DNA of 64,000 nucleotides from Chelatococcus reniformis (GTDB lineage: Bacteria > Pseudomonadota > Alphaproteobacteria > Rhizobiales > Beijerinckiaceae). Positions 27,612-37,639 of the stretch are shown piece by piece (position 1 is the first letter of the stretch; each line of letters begins with the position of its first letter). The notes beneath the pieces were generated by a model. It was not told the origin of the DNA. It saw nothing but the letters and a program-made list of their open reading frames with translations, and searched no databases. The DNA is taken from the NCBI RefSeq assembly GCF_014640075.1, contig NZ_BMGG01000007.1, positions 372,001-436,000 on the forward strand, given 5' to 3'. The translations under genes and the position numbers were made by a program.

Positions 27612-28361
27612 TCATTTCGCGTCGTGGAAGATGATGCCGGCCGTGTGCCGCCTACCGGAGCGGACCCGGCTCACGCCGTGGCGGAGGTTGACGCGGTAAC
27701 TGCCCTTCGAGCCCTGAACGGGGCGGTTATGGACGGCGAAGGCCACCGCATCCCCCTGGCGCAGGGGCACGACCTCGACACGGCTCTGCATGCGTGGCCG
27801 CTGCTCGGTGAGCACGAACTCGCCGCCGGTGAAGTCCGCGCCAGGCTGCGACAGCAGGATCGCGGCCTGTATGGGAAAGGCGAGATCGCCGTAGAGATCT
27901 TGGTGGAGACAGTTGAAGTCCCCCGGCTCATATTGCAGCAGCAACGGCGTCGGCCGCGTCTGGCCGGCGTCGTGGCATCGCGCCAGGAACGACGCGTGGT
28001 CGCCGGGGAAGTGCCCGTCGATCCCCATCCGCTCGTTCCACGCGTTGGCGACACGCGCAAGATGCGGATAGAGCGCCGTCCGCAGACCGCCCAGGAGGTC
28101 GGGAAGCGGGTATTTGAAGTAGCGATATTCGCCTCTGCCGAAGCCGTGCCGCGCCATGTGGATATGGCTTCGAAAGTGGCTTTCATCGGGATAGAGGGCC
28201 GCGATGGCGCGGCACTCCTCCGGCGAGAGCAGCTTCGGCAGAACGGCGCAGCCGTAGCCGTCGAGCTCGCCCGCGAGCGCGGGCCAGTCGTAAGCGGCAA
28301 CGCGCGCCGCCGCGGACGAATCCGCGACGGGCGAGGCGAGGCCGGACGAACGGGGGGGCAT
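27612..28361 (-). CDS. 2-oxoglutarate/Fe(II)-dependent oxygenase
   Basis: A 249-residue jelly-roll oxygenase with a complete iron triad: His153 and Asp155 in NCLHQDLYGD and His228 in NLRHGVSRV, plus Arg238 in SGRRHTAGIIF to bind 2-oxoglutarate. The region LLQYEPGDFNCLHQDLYG resembles the prolyl-hydroxylase-like group. The target is unknown. It is convergent with the ThDP enzyme gene and does not share its operon. Confidence 0.82.
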   Translation of the reverse strand: MPPRSSGLASPVADSSAAARVAAYDWPALAGELDGYGCAVLPKLLSPEECRAIAALYPDESHFRSHIHMARHGFGRGEYRYFKYPLPDLLGGLRTALYPHLARVANAWNERMGIDGHFPGDHASFLARCHDAGQTRPTPLLLQYEPGDFNCLHQDLYGDLAFPIQAAILLSQPGADFTGGEFVLTEQRPRMQSRVEVVPLRQGDAVAFAVHNRPVQGSKGSYRVNLRHGVSRVRSGRRHTAGIIFHDAK

Positions 28362-28442
28362 GCCAATGGCCTCCTTGCCAGTGTGCTCACATCCGGAGCG
28401 CTTCTCCCGGACCGGATCGACAACCTACTGAGAGCTCACATC

Positions 28443-28547
28443 TAGAGCATTTCCGCGTTTCTTCGAATCGCCGAAATGCTCTATCTGTTTGATTTGTCGC
28501 GTTTTCTTCACGCGAATCGGCGTCCACTTCGCTCGAAAACGCTCTCT
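28443..28547 (+). repeat. Dispersed palindromic repeat, family 1, copy 2
   Basis: Nearly identical to 5388-5490: the arms AGAGCATTT and AAATGCTCT form the hairpin, followed by the block CGGCGTCCACTTCGCTCGAAAA. Its right end, CTCTCTAG, overlaps the stop codon (TAG, minus strand) of the SnoaL-like gene that ends at 28546. Confidence 0.92.
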
Positions 28548-28995
28548 AGGCAGCCTCGATCAGGCCGAGCTGGGTCAGGGCGGTGACGCCGTCGTCCAGG
28601 CCGATCTCCTCAACGATCCTGCCGTCGCGCAGCTTCAGCACGGTGGTGCCGGTGAAGTGCATCCTGCGGCCGGTCGCGGCGGACAGGCCGCCGATGAGAA
28701 AGTCGTCGAAGGCCGGCCCCGTATGAGTGCCGCCGCCTTCCCACTGGCCGACGACGTAGTCGCCCTCGGCGATCAGGTCCGCCGTTCCCCAGAAGTTGAG
28801 ATCGGGAAATGCCGCGCGGAAGTCGTGCATGAACGCCTTGATGTCGTCATGGCCGCGGCGGGGCTCATGCAGCGAGTATTTGAGCAGCATGTCCGGTGCG
28901 GCGATCTGGTCGACGACCGCAAGATTGACATCCTTGCCCCAGAACTCCGTAAACCAGCGGACGACGACTGCCTTGTTATTTTCTTCCCTGTTCAT
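28546..28995 (-). CDS. SnoaL-like ester cyclase-family protein
   Basis: A 149-residue cone-shaped NTF2-like fold protein of the SnoaL/ester-cyclase type. It opens NREENNKAVVVRWFTEFWGK and contains the paired strands YVVGQWEGGGTHTGPAFDDF and MHFTGTTVLKLRDGRIVEEI. These proteins have varied, mostly unknown roles. Its stop codon is the TAG contributed by the end of a dispersed repeat. Nothing nearby indicates the substrate. Confidence 0.8.
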   Translation of the reverse strand: MNREENNKAVVVRWFTEFWGKDVNLAVVDQIAAPDMLLKYSLHEPRRGHDDIKAFMHDFRAAFPDLNFWGTADLIAEGDYVVGQWEGGGTHTGPAFDDFLIGGLSAATGRRMHFTGTTVLKLRDGRIVEEIGLDDGVTALTQLGLIEAA

Positions 28996-29226
28996 CGGCG
29001 TGGATCCTCGTATTCCGTTTCGAGAGGATCATCGAAGCTGATCGACGACCTGCACGACGGATTACACGCGAGGACATCTCGCCGAACTCCGGTTCTTGCC
29101 TTGAAACCGCTCGGCCGCCCGTGCCGTCGGCACGCGACGGCTTTGCCCGACGTGGTCGCGACGCCCCGCCCGGGCGGGATCGGGGTAGCGGCCCTGATGC
29201 GCCAGGCCCCCGCCGCCGGGGTTGAC

Positions 29227-29802
29227 TCAGTGCGCCTTGCCCGCCGGCGGTTGCGCCAGGCGGTCGACATAGGCGATGCCGATGGCCGACAGGATGAAGA
29301 CCGTGTGGATGACGGTCTGCAAGATGACGCCCGTCTCCGTGTAGTTGGTCTTGCCGGGCACGCCGAGGTTGCCGGCCTCGATGAAGGTGCGCAGCAGGTG
29401 GATCGACGAGATGCCGATGATGGCCATGGCGAGCTTGATCTTCAGCACGCTGGCGTTGACGTGGCTCAGCCACTCCGGCTGGTCGGGATGGGTTTCGAGC
29501 TCCAGCCGCGACACGAAGGTCTCATAGCCGCCGATGATCACCATCATCAGCAGGTTGGAGATCATCACCACGTCGATCAGGCCGAGAACCACGAGCATGA
29601 TCTGCTGCTCGCTGAAATCCGTGGCGTGGGAAAGCAGGTGCCACAGCTCCTTGAGGAACAGGAAAGCGTAGACGCCCTGGGCGACGATCAGCCCGAGGTA
29701 GAGCGGCAGCTGCAGCCAGCGGGAGCCGAAAATGACGGCCGGCAGGGGCCTCAGGCGCGGAGGCAGCTTCGGCTCGGTCGGGGTCGGTGGCGTCGGCGAC
29801 AT
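29227..29802 (-). CDS. YqhA/UPF0114-family membrane protein
   Basis: 191 residues with four hydrophobic segments and the characteristic LGLIDVVMISNLLMMVIIGGYETFVSRL and LKIKLAMAIIGISSIHLLRTFI blocks of the UPF0114 (TIGR00645) family. The function of this family is not established. The start at 29802 (MSPTPPTPTEPKLPPRL) gives a Pro-rich cytoplasmic tail before the first helix; the frame is open further upstream. The LysR gene lies upstream on the same strand with a 91-bp gap. Confidence 0.85.
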   Translation of the reverse strand: MSPTPPTPTEPKLPPRLRPLPAVIFGSRWLQLPLYLGLIVAQGVYAFLFLKELWHLLSHATDFSEQQIMLVVLGLIDVVMISNLLMMVIIGGYETFVSRLELETHPDQPEWLSHVNASVLKIKLAMAIIGISSIHLLRTFIEAGNLGVPGKTNYTETGVILQTVIHTVFILSAIGIAYVDRLAQPPAGKAH

Positions 29803-29893
29803 GGGTGTGGCGCGGCTCGATCTCTGGCGAAGGGAACGGTCGGGAGATAGAGGCCATCGCCGCGCCGCACAAGGGTTGCGGCGTCGCCCGCGG

Positions 29894-30787
29894 TCAGGGC
29901 AGCAGCTCGGCCCGCGCCGCGCGCGTCTCGCGCACCAGGAACTCGACACTGGCGCGGATGCGGGCGACGTCCTTGAGGTCCGCATGCACGATCAGCCAGA
30001 ACGAGCGGACCAGCGTCACCGTCTCGGGCAGGACGTGCACCAGCCCGGCGCGCGCCGCCATGAAGCGTGGCAGCACGCACACGCCTGCGCCGGCCTGCGC
30101 GGCCATCAGCTGCGCCACGATGTTGGAGCTCTGCAGATGTGCCCGGAGCCCTTTGGCCACCTCGTCGAGATAGTCGAGTTCCGGCGTGTAGATCAGGTCG
30201 TCGATGTAGCCGATCACCTTGTGGGCGAAGAGATCCTCCACGCGCTCGAGCGGCGGGGCGTGGTCGAGATAGGCTTGGGCGGCGAACAGGCCCAGCGCGT
30301 AGTCGGCGAGCTTGCGCGCGACGATCTTGCCCTCTCGCGGCGGGTTGAGAGAGACGGCGATGTCGGCCTCGCGCTTGCTGAGCGAGGGGATGCGCGGCAT
30401 CGCCACCAGCTGGATGTCGAGCTCGGGATAGCGCTCGGCGAGGCGGCCGATGCGCGGCGCCAGGAAATAGGTGCCGAAGCCGTCCGGCGCGCCGATGCGC
30501 ACCGTGCCCGACAGCCTGAGGTCGGCGCCGCCGATCTCACTCTGGGCGGCCAGGGCCTCCGTCTCGATCGCCTCCGCCTTGGTGAGCAGGCGTTCGCCGT
30601 GGGCAGTGAGCTGGTAGCCTTGCGGGCGCCGTTCGAACAGCTTGGCCTTGAGCGAAGCCTCGAGCGACGTGATGCGCCGCGACACCGTGGCATGGTCGGC
30701 GCCGAGCCGGCGGGCGGCGACGGTCAGCCGGCCGGCGCGGGCGACGGAGAGGAAGAAGCGCAGGTCGTCCCAATCGAAGCCGGTCAT
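29894..30787 (-). CDS. LysR-family transcriptional regulator
   Basis: A 297-residue regulator. The N-terminal winged helix-turn-helix spans about 1-62 (DDLRFFLSVARAGRLTVAA, then HATVSRRITSLEASLKAKLF), and the rest is a periplasmic-binding-protein-like effector domain. It is divergent from mmsA across 235 bp and so is a likely regulator of the valine-catabolism genes, though it may also control itself or the downstream YqhA-like gene. The frame is open 21 codons upstream, but 30787 matches the family start. Confidence 0.85.
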   Translation of the reverse strand: MTGFDWDDLRFFLSVARAGRLTVAARRLGADHATVSRRITSLEASLKAKLFERRPQGYQLTAHGERLLTKAEAIETEALAAQSEIGGADLRLSGTVRIGAPDGFGTYFLAPRIGRLAERYPELDIQLVAMPRIPSLSKREADIAVSLNPPREGKIVARKLADYALGLFAAQAYLDHAPPLERVEDLFAHKVIGYIDDLIYTPELDYLDEVAKGLRAHLQSSNIVAQLMAAQAGAGVCVLPRFMAARAGLVHVLPETVTLVRSFWLIVHADLKDVARIRASVEFLVRETRAARAELLP

Positions 30788-31022
30788 GCATACCTTCGTG
30801 GCCGGGCATCGGGGATGGCTCTTGCGCAAAAATGCACGACCGAGCTTCAAGAAAGCCTATAGCTGTGCGCAGATGTCAATGATAGTCGACCAATCCATCG
30901 CAGCGGGGATCCGCGGGCGCGATGGGCGGTGGCCGCCACTCGCGTATCATGGGATCTGGACCTTGCGCCCGGACCGGTCGAGAGTGCCGGACCGCGCGGA
31001 TCTGAAACTCGGGAGCAGCGCC

Positions 31023-32519
<1,497 letters not shown>

Positions 32520-32521
32520 CA

Positions 32522-33157
32522 GTGTTCGGGCGCCTTCTGCCTGCATTGGTAGCAGTCGTGGGGCTGGGATCGCCTGCAGCAAACAGCTTCAGCTGTCCCA
32601 GCCTAGCCTACTGGCGAATGCCGTTGGCAGAAGGCACCGAGCTCATCCAAGCCGAGAGGCTGGCCAAAAGCATGGTCGATGCCGCCCCCGTCATCTTCGA
32701 GGGGACGTACGTGTCTACGAAGACCATCAAATTTCGCGGTGGTTATATCTTCGTGAGTCGTTTCAGTGTCGACCGTGCGCACAAGGGCAGAATCCCCAAT
32801 CATGTATCAGTCCTTGAAGCGTATTGTATGCTTGGTGATTGTGACATTGATGCAGGGCGGCGATCCGCCAAAGCGTGGGGAGCAACCCAAGGGGGACGCT
32901 TGAACTTCCTCATTGAAGCTGATCCACGCCTGCCGGAAAAGTTGAGGAACGCGCGCGAGTGGCCGGTCGTCGGGGTGCGTTCTGCCTGTGGCCTCGTCGT
33001 CGACGCGTCGATCGCGGCCAATCCTCCGACAAACTGCACGGAGGAGGTGTACTGCCGGCGGAGGCAACTGGCCCACGACGCTTTGCTGCATGAATTGGAG
33101 CTGCTGAATCCATCCACGGCCATTCCTCCAATAGCCGTTCCGCAGAGTGAGCCGTAG
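32522..33157 (+). CDS. Secreted protein of unknown function, lower GC
   Basis: 211 residues starting with GTG two bases after the mmsA stop. The first 22 residues (FGRLLPALVAVVGLGSPAANS) form a signal peptide. The mature part has several Cys (FSCPSLAY, EAYCMLGDCD, RSACGLVV, NCTEEVYC), suggesting disulfides, and a strand-rich core (VIFEGTYVSTKTIKFRGGY) that vaguely recalls netrin/TIMP-like modules. Third codon positions are much less GC-rich than the neighbours. No firm family. It sits between two valine genes but has no evident role there. Confidence 0.65.
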   Translation: MFGRLLPALVAVVGLGSPAANSFSCPSLAYWRMPLAEGTELIQAERLAKSMVDAAPVIFEGTYVSTKTIKFRGGYIFVSRFSVDRAHKGRIPNHVSVLEAYCMLGDCDIDAGRRSAKAWGATQGGRLNFLIEADPRLPEKLRNAREWPVVGVRSACGLVVDASIAANPPTNCTEEVYCRRRQLAHDALLHELELLNPSTAIPPIAVPQSEP

Positions 33158-33193
33158 TAAGCAAATAACCAGATGGGGAGCCCTGAGGACGCC

Positions 33194-34336
33194 ATGACAC
33201 ACTTCGCCCTCAGCGAGGATCACATCGCCATCCGCGACATGGCACGCACGTTTGCCGAGGAGCAACTGGCACCGCACGCCCTGGCCTGGGACGAGGCCAA
33301 GCATTTTCCGGTCGAGGAGATGCGGGCGGCGGCGGCGCTCGGCATGGGCGGCGTCTACGTGCGCGAGGACGTGGGGGGCTCCGGCCTCACGCGCCTCGAC
33401 GCGGCGCTGATCTTCGAGGCGCTGGCGAGCGGCTGTCCCACGGTGTCCGCCTTCATCTCCATCCACAACATGGCGTCGTGGATGATCGACACCTACGGCA
33501 GCGACGAGCAGCGCCGGCGCTTCCTGCCCAAGCTCGCCACCATGGAATGGATGGCGAGCTATTGCCTCACCGAGGCCAACGCCGGCTCGGATGCGGCGGC
33601 GCTCGCCACCAAGGCGGTGCGCGACGGCGACCATTACGTGCTCAATGGCGCCAAGCAGTTCATCTCCGGCGCCGGCGCCACCGACGTTTACGTGGTCATG
33701 GTGCGCACCGGCGGCGAAGGCGCCGGCGGCGTCTCGACTCTGGTCGTGCCCAAGGACACGCCCGGCCTCTCCTTCGGCGCCAACGAGCGCAAGATGGGCT
33801 GGAACGCCCAGCCCACCCGCTCGGTGATCTTCGACAATGCGCGTGTGCCGGTGGCCAACCGGCTGGGCGAGGAGGGCATCGGCTTCAAGATCGCCATGGC
33901 GGGCCTCGACGGCGGGCGGCTCAACATCGCCGCCTGCTCGATCGGCGGCGCCCAGGCGGCGCTCGACAAGACGCTGGCCTACGTCAATCAGCGCAAGGCC
34001 TTCGGCAAGCGCCTCGACGAATTCCAGGCTTTGCAGTTCCGCATTGCGGACATGGCCACCGAGCTGGAGGCGGCGCGCACCTTCCTGTGGCGGGCGGCCG
34101 CTGCCCTCGACCGCAAGGACGGGGACGCGAGCCGCCTATGCGCCATGGCCAAGCGCTTCGGCACGGACATCGGCTTCGAGGTCGCCAACCAGGCCTTGCA
34201 GCTGCATGGCGGCTACGGCTACCTCGCCGAATACGGCGTCGAGAAGATCGTGCGCGACCTGCGCGTGCACCAGATCCTCGAGGGCACCAACGAGATCATG
34301 CGCGTGATCGTGGCGCGCAGCCTGATCGGACGATGA
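33194..34336 (+). CDS. Isobutyryl-CoA dehydrogenase (ACAD8-like acyl-CoA dehydrogenase)
   Basis: A 380-residue flavoprotein oxidising isobutyryl-CoA to methacrylyl-CoA. It contains YCLTEANAGSDAAALATKA (flavin and substrate binding), GGYGYLAEYGVEKIVRDLRV and the catalytic Glu at about 363 in HQILEGTNEIMRVIVARSLI. The pattern is that of short-branched-chain dehydrogenases. Its place between mmsA and mmsB gives the valine pathway context. The ATG at 33194 precedes the family N-terminus. Confidence 0.9.
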   Translation: MTHFALSEDHIAIRDMARTFAEEQLAPHALAWDEAKHFPVEEMRAAAALGMGGVYVREDVGGSGLTRLDAALIFEALASGCPTVSAFISIHNMASWMIDTYGSDEQRRRFLPKLATMEWMASYCLTEANAGSDAAALATKAVRDGDHYVLNGAKQFISGAGATDVYVVMVRTGGEGAGGVSTLVVPKDTPGLSFGANERKMGWNAQPTRSVIFDNARVPVANRLGEEGIGFKIAMAGLDGGRLNIAACSIGGAQAALDKTLAYVNQRKAFGKRLDEFQALQFRIADMATELEAARTFLWRAAAALDRKDGDASRLCAMAKRFGTDIGFEVANQALQLHGGYGYLAEYGVEKIVRDLRVHQILEGTNEIMRVIVARSLIGR

Positions 34337-34355
34337 CATCGCGGGCGGCGCGGCC

Positions 34356-34496
34356 GCTCACCTCGCCCCGCTTGCGGGGAGAGGTCGGCTTGCGCGCATG
34401 CGCAAGCCGGGTGAGGGGACCGGAGGAATCTCGACGCGGTCACGCCACGTGGGCAAGTCCCCTCACCCCTCCCTCTCCCCGCAAGCGGGGCGAGGG
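34356..34496. repeat. Dispersed compound inverted repeat, CCCTCACC type
   Basis: Two long arms in inverse order, GCTCACCTCGCCCCGCTTGC and GCAAGCGGGGCGAGGG, enclose further hairpins: CCCCGCTTGCGGGG and GGCTTGCGCGCATGCGCAAG with its pair. Such CCCTCACCC/CTCTCCCCGC elements are common between genes in Hyphomicrobiales. It fills the gap between isobutyryl-CoA dehydrogenase and mmsB and may fold in the transcript. Confidence 0.8.
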
Positions 34497-34600
34497 TGCG
34501 CGGCGGCTCCGTCGCTACCCAACCATCAAATCCATGGTGCAGACGCACGAGGCGAGGATGGCCATCCATCCGCCAGGCCAACTCAATCGGGAGAGACGCA

Positions 34601-35479
34601 ATGACCACCATCGCCTTCATCGGCCTCGGCAACATGGGCGGCCCCATGGCCGGCAACCTGGTCAAGGCCGGGCACACGGTGCGCGGCGCCGACCTGTCGG
34701 TCGCCTCGTGCGATGCCGCGGCGAAGGCGGGGGTGGCGGTCTCGGCTAATGCGGTCGAGGCGGTCGCCGGCGCCGAGGTGGTGGTCACCATGCTGCCGGC
34801 CGGCAAGCACGTGCTCGGCGTCTGGCGCGAGATCGTGCCGGCGGCGCCCACGGGCGCGCTGTTCATCGATTCCTCGACCATCGACGTCGCCAGCGCGCGG
34901 GCGGCGCACGCCCTGGCCAAGGAGGCGGGGGCGCTCTCGCTCGACGCCCCGGTCTCCGGCGGCGTCGGCGGGGCCCAAGGCGCCACCCTCACCTTCATGG
35001 TCGGCGGCGGCGTCGACGCCTTCACCAAGGGCAAGCCGCTGCTGGAGGCGATGGGCAAGAAGATCGTCCACTGCGGCGACGCCGGCAACGGTCAGGCGGC
35101 CAAGATCTGCAACAACATGATCCTCGGCATCTCGATGATCGGCGTCTGCGAGGCCTTCGCGCTCGGCGAGAAGCTCGGCCTGTCCCACCAGGCGCTGTTC
35201 GACGTCGCCTCCACGTCGTCGGGCCAGTGCTGGTCGATCAACACCTATTGCCCGGTGCCGGGCCCGGTGCCGACCTCGCCCGCCAACAACGACTACAAGC
35301 CGGGCTTCGCCGCCGACCTGATGCTGAAGGACTTGAAGCTGGCCCAGGAGGCGGCGCTGGCCAGCGGCTCCGCCACGCCCCTGGGCGCGGAGGCGGCGCA
35401 GCTTTATGCGCTGTTCGCCGGGGCCGGCAATGGCGGCGCCGACTTCTCCGGCATCATCAAGTTCCTGCGCGGCGCCTAG
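34601..35479 (+). CDS. mmsB: 3-hydroxyisobutyrate dehydrogenase
   Basis: A 292-residue beta-hydroxyacid dehydrogenase oxidising 3-hydroxyisobutyrate to methylmalonate semialdehyde, the substrate of MmsA. The NAD loop is FIGLGNMGGPMAGNL at 5-19, the substrate motif is LDAPVSGGVGGAQGATLTFM, and the catalytic Lys sits in GQAAKICNNMILG. The ATG at 34601 follows GGGAGAG. Its TAG stop is formed by the end of a family 1 repeat. With mmsA and the acyl-CoA dehydrogenase it covers most of the lower valine pathway; enoyl-CoA hydratase and hydroxyisobutyryl-CoA hydrolase are not in the window. Confidence 0.94.
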   Translation: MTTIAFIGLGNMGGPMAGNLVKAGHTVRGADLSVASCDAAAKAGVAVSANAVEAVAGAEVVVTMLPAGKHVLGVWREIVPAAPTGALFIDSSTIDVASARAAHALAKEAGALSLDAPVSGGVGGAQGATLTFMVGGGVDAFTKGKPLLEAMGKKIVHCGDAGNGQAAKICNNMILGISMIGVCEAFALGEKLGLSHQALFDVASTSSGQCWSINTYCPVPGPVPTSPANNDYKPGFAADLMLKDLKLAQEAALASGSATPLGAEAAQLYALFAGAGNGGADFSGIIKFLRGA

Positions 35480-35581
35480 AGCGTTTTCGAGCGAAGTGGA
35501 CGCCGGTTCGCGACAAGAAAACGCGACAAATCAAACAGATAGAGCATTTCGGCGATTCGAAGAAACGCGGAAATGCTCTAG
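35477..35581 (-). repeat. Dispersed palindromic repeat, family 1, copy 3 (inverted)
   Basis: The inverse complement of copies 1 and 2, running from TAGAGCGTTTTCGAGCGAAG to AGAGCATTT-hairpin-AAATGCTCTA. Its first three bases are the mmsB stop codon. Confidence 0.92.
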
Positions 35582-35672
35582 ACCGCGAAGAAGCGCTCCA
35601 AATTCAAGAGATCATGAGCATTTCTCTGGCATGGATGGCCTCATCCGATGGCCAAATGCTCTTGGGCGGCGC

Positions 35673-35709
35673 GCCGTCCGGCCGGCCGTCGATCAGCCGG
35701 CCGGACGGC
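35673..35709. repeat. Perfect 14-bp inverted repeat
   Basis: GCCGTCCGGCCGGC pairs perfectly with GCCGGCCGGACGGC around a 9-base loop. This is one of the strongest hairpins in the window. It lies about 190 bp beyond mmsB and may terminate the valine transcript or belong to another repeat family. Confidence 0.75.
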
Positions 35710-35735
35710 TCATCGCGAGGGAACATTCCGGCGGG

Positions 35736-35755
35736 CTCGGACATGCATGTCCGAG
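35736..35755. repeat. Perfect 20-bp palindrome
   Basis: CTCGGACATGCATGTCCGAG reads identically on both strands with no spacer, the form of a dimeric-regulator operator. It sits about 150 bp upstream of the O-antigen-ligase-like gene. Its role is not known. Confidence 0.6.
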
Positions 35756-35907
35756 GGCCGTCCGGTTCGGATGACAATGACCAATTGGGATCTCGTCCTG
35801 CCGGCGGACACGTTTCGGTGCGGCAGTGTTGCCCCATCTCTACAGCGCCAGCGATGAACGGCGGCTACCGTTAGGACAACCGAGATCAATCAAACCGCGC
35901 GATCGTC

Positions 35908-37257
35908 ATGGAGATCAGGGCTCCCACGTCCAGGTCGACCCCACCCAAAGCCCCGTTGAAGGCTCAGGCGCCCGCCGGGCCGTCGCGTCCTGCGGCCCGG
36001 CACGCGGCTTCGCGCTTCGATCCGGCCGAGGACGCCGCCGTCCTGCTGCGCCGCCTGGGCTTCTTCATCCTGGTCTTCGCCGTGCCCGTCGCGGCGATCT
36101 GGGCACGCCGCGCCACCGTCATCCTCGTGCCGGTCGGTACGGCGCTGCTCGTGCTGGCCGCCCTTCTCGACCGGGCGGCGACGACGCGGGCCCGCACGCT
36201 TCGCGAAACCTTGATGTCCAACGGCGGAGCCTGCGCCCTCCTGCTGCTCGGCTGGGCTGCCCTGTCGATCGCCTGGACGCCGTTTCCGGACACGGCGACG
36301 GAGAAGATCGTCAATATCGTCGGCACCATTGCGGTGGCTCTCGCCGGCATCGTCAGCCTGCCGCTGCGCATGCGCGCGGCCAACCTCTACCTGGTCCCCC
36401 TCGGCGCCGGCATCGCAGCCCTGGCCGCCATCGCCGTCATCCTGCTCCGGCTCAGCACGGGCCTCGCGGTGCCGAGCGAGCTCGACCCGCTGGAGCGCGC
36501 GGTGGCGATCCTGGCGGTCATGGTCTGGCCGGGCGTGGCGTGGCTCGTCTCGCGCAGCCGCCCGGGGAGCGCGGCCGCGCTGGTGGCCGTGGTGGCCCTG
36601 GCCGCCGGAATGGCGGGGGATCGCGCGTCCATCGCCGCCCTGCTCGTCGGCGCCATCGTCTACGGCGTGGTGGCGCTCGGGCGCCAGCACGGCGTGCGTG
36701 CCATCGCCATCGTGCTGCCCGCCATCCTGGCGATCGCGCCCCTGGTGCCTTTCCTGGTGCGGCCGTTCTTGAAGTTCTTCCACGGGCCGCTCTATCCGGG
36801 CGCCGCCGCCCTGCGTATCTGGGCGGACGAGGTCGGCCGCGATCCGCTGCGGCTGATCACCGGCCACGGGCTCGATACCAGCCTCAGGGCACGCTTCATC
36901 GGGCTCTTGCCGCCCGATGCGCCGCAGACGCTGCCGTTCGAGATCTGGTACGAGCTCGGCCTGATCGGCGCTCTGGCCGCGGCCGCGGCCCTGTTCTTCG
37001 CGCTGTCCTCGTCGGCAGCGCTCAACAAGGTGCTGATCCCCGGCGTGCTCGCCGGCTACGGCAGCGCCTTCGCCATCGCCTGCCTCGGCACGGCCAATGC
37101 CCAGGCGTGGTGGCTGTCCGTCATCGGCGCCGTGGTGCTGACCTTCGTCGCCATCGAGCGCGGGCAGTTCCGCACCCACCGGCCCGGCGTGCAGTTGCTG
37201 CGCGTGCGGCGCGCGGCCGAGCCGCCCGCCGACGGGCCTCATGGTGCGCCACCGTAA
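35908..37257 (+). CDS. O-antigen ligase/polymerase-like membrane protein
   Basis: A 449-residue protein with about ten membrane segments after a basic, Pro/Ala-rich cytoplasmic tail of about 45 residues. The large loop WADEVGRDPLRLITGHGLDT, with LPFEIWYELGLIGALAAAAA after it, matches the Wzy_C/O-antigen ligase pattern (Gly-His-Gly in the loop). Such proteins join or polymerise polysaccharides in the periplasm. No glycosyltransferase or flippase genes are near. The 67-codon gene follows 178 bp downstream. Confidence 0.72.
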   Translation: MEIRAPTSRSTPPKAPLKAQAPAGPSRPAARHAASRFDPAEDAAVLLRRLGFFILVFAVPVAAIWARRATVILVPVGTALLVLAALLDRAATTRARTLRETLMSNGGACALLLLGWAALSIAWTPFPDTATEKIVNIVGTIAVALAGIVSLPLRMRAANLYLVPLGAGIAALAAIAVILLRLSTGLAVPSELDPLERAVAILAVMVWPGVAWLVSRSRPGSAAALVAVVALAAGMAGDRASIAALLVGAIVYGVVALGRQHGVRAIAIVLPAILAIAPLVPFLVRPFLKFFHGPLYPGAAALRIWADEVGRDPLRLITGHGLDTSLRARFIGLLPPDAPQTLPFEIWYELGLIGALAAAAALFFALSSSAALNKVLIPGVLAGYGSAFAIACLGTANAQAWWLSVIGAVVLTFVAIERGQFRTHRPGVQLLRVRRAAEPPADGPHGAPP

Positions 37258-37435
37258 CTCGCGCGCCGGCGCATCCCGCACCTGATGCATCGGCCCCGGC
37301 CGGAACCGGCTCGGGCCGGGCAACGTTCGCCTTCAGACGGCTGCGACAGGCCGGGGGCTGCATCGCGTGGCCGTGCGAGAGCACGGACCGGCGAGGCGCC
37401 TCCTCCCTCCCGCGGCCCAACACTGGAGAGCGATC

Positions 37436-37639
37436 GTGATCGATACCCAACATGTGACTCCGACCGAGGCTCGGCAGGGGCGCCCCGGCTGGCCGGTCCT
37501 CTATGTCCTGATTGCCGGGCTCGTGCTGGCGTCTATCGCGGCGGGCATCATCTTCTTCGGCGCCAAGGCCACGGACGACGTGCCCAACAGCTCGACGAAG
37601 GGCGTATCCGAAGCTCCGGCGTTGAGCCTGGCGGCCTGA
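37436..37639 (+). CDS. Single-pass small membrane protein, unknown
   Basis: A 67-residue protein with one membrane helix (VLYVLIAGLVLASIAAGIIF, about 22-41), a soluble N-terminus and a short outer tail. The GTG at 37436 is preceded by GGAGAG at proper spacing and gives the natural start; an upstream in-frame GTG lacks a site. No family recognised. It is on the same strand as the O-antigen-ligase-like gene. Confidence 0.55.
   Translation: MIDTQHVTPTEARQGRPGWPVLYVLIAGLVLASIAAGIIFFGAKATDDVPNSSTKGVSEAPALSLAA

Larger units (their letters stand above)
35480..35907. other. 428-bp gap rich in inverted repeats
   Basis: After the family 1 repeat come three more palindromes: GAGCATTT and AAATGCTC arms (35616-35661), GCCGTCCGGCCGGC and GCCGGCCGGACGGC arms (35673-35709), and CTCGGACATGCATGTCCGAG (35736-35755). 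No gene was recognised. The last 150 bp should hold the promoter of the O-antigen-ligase-like gene. Confidence 0.7.
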
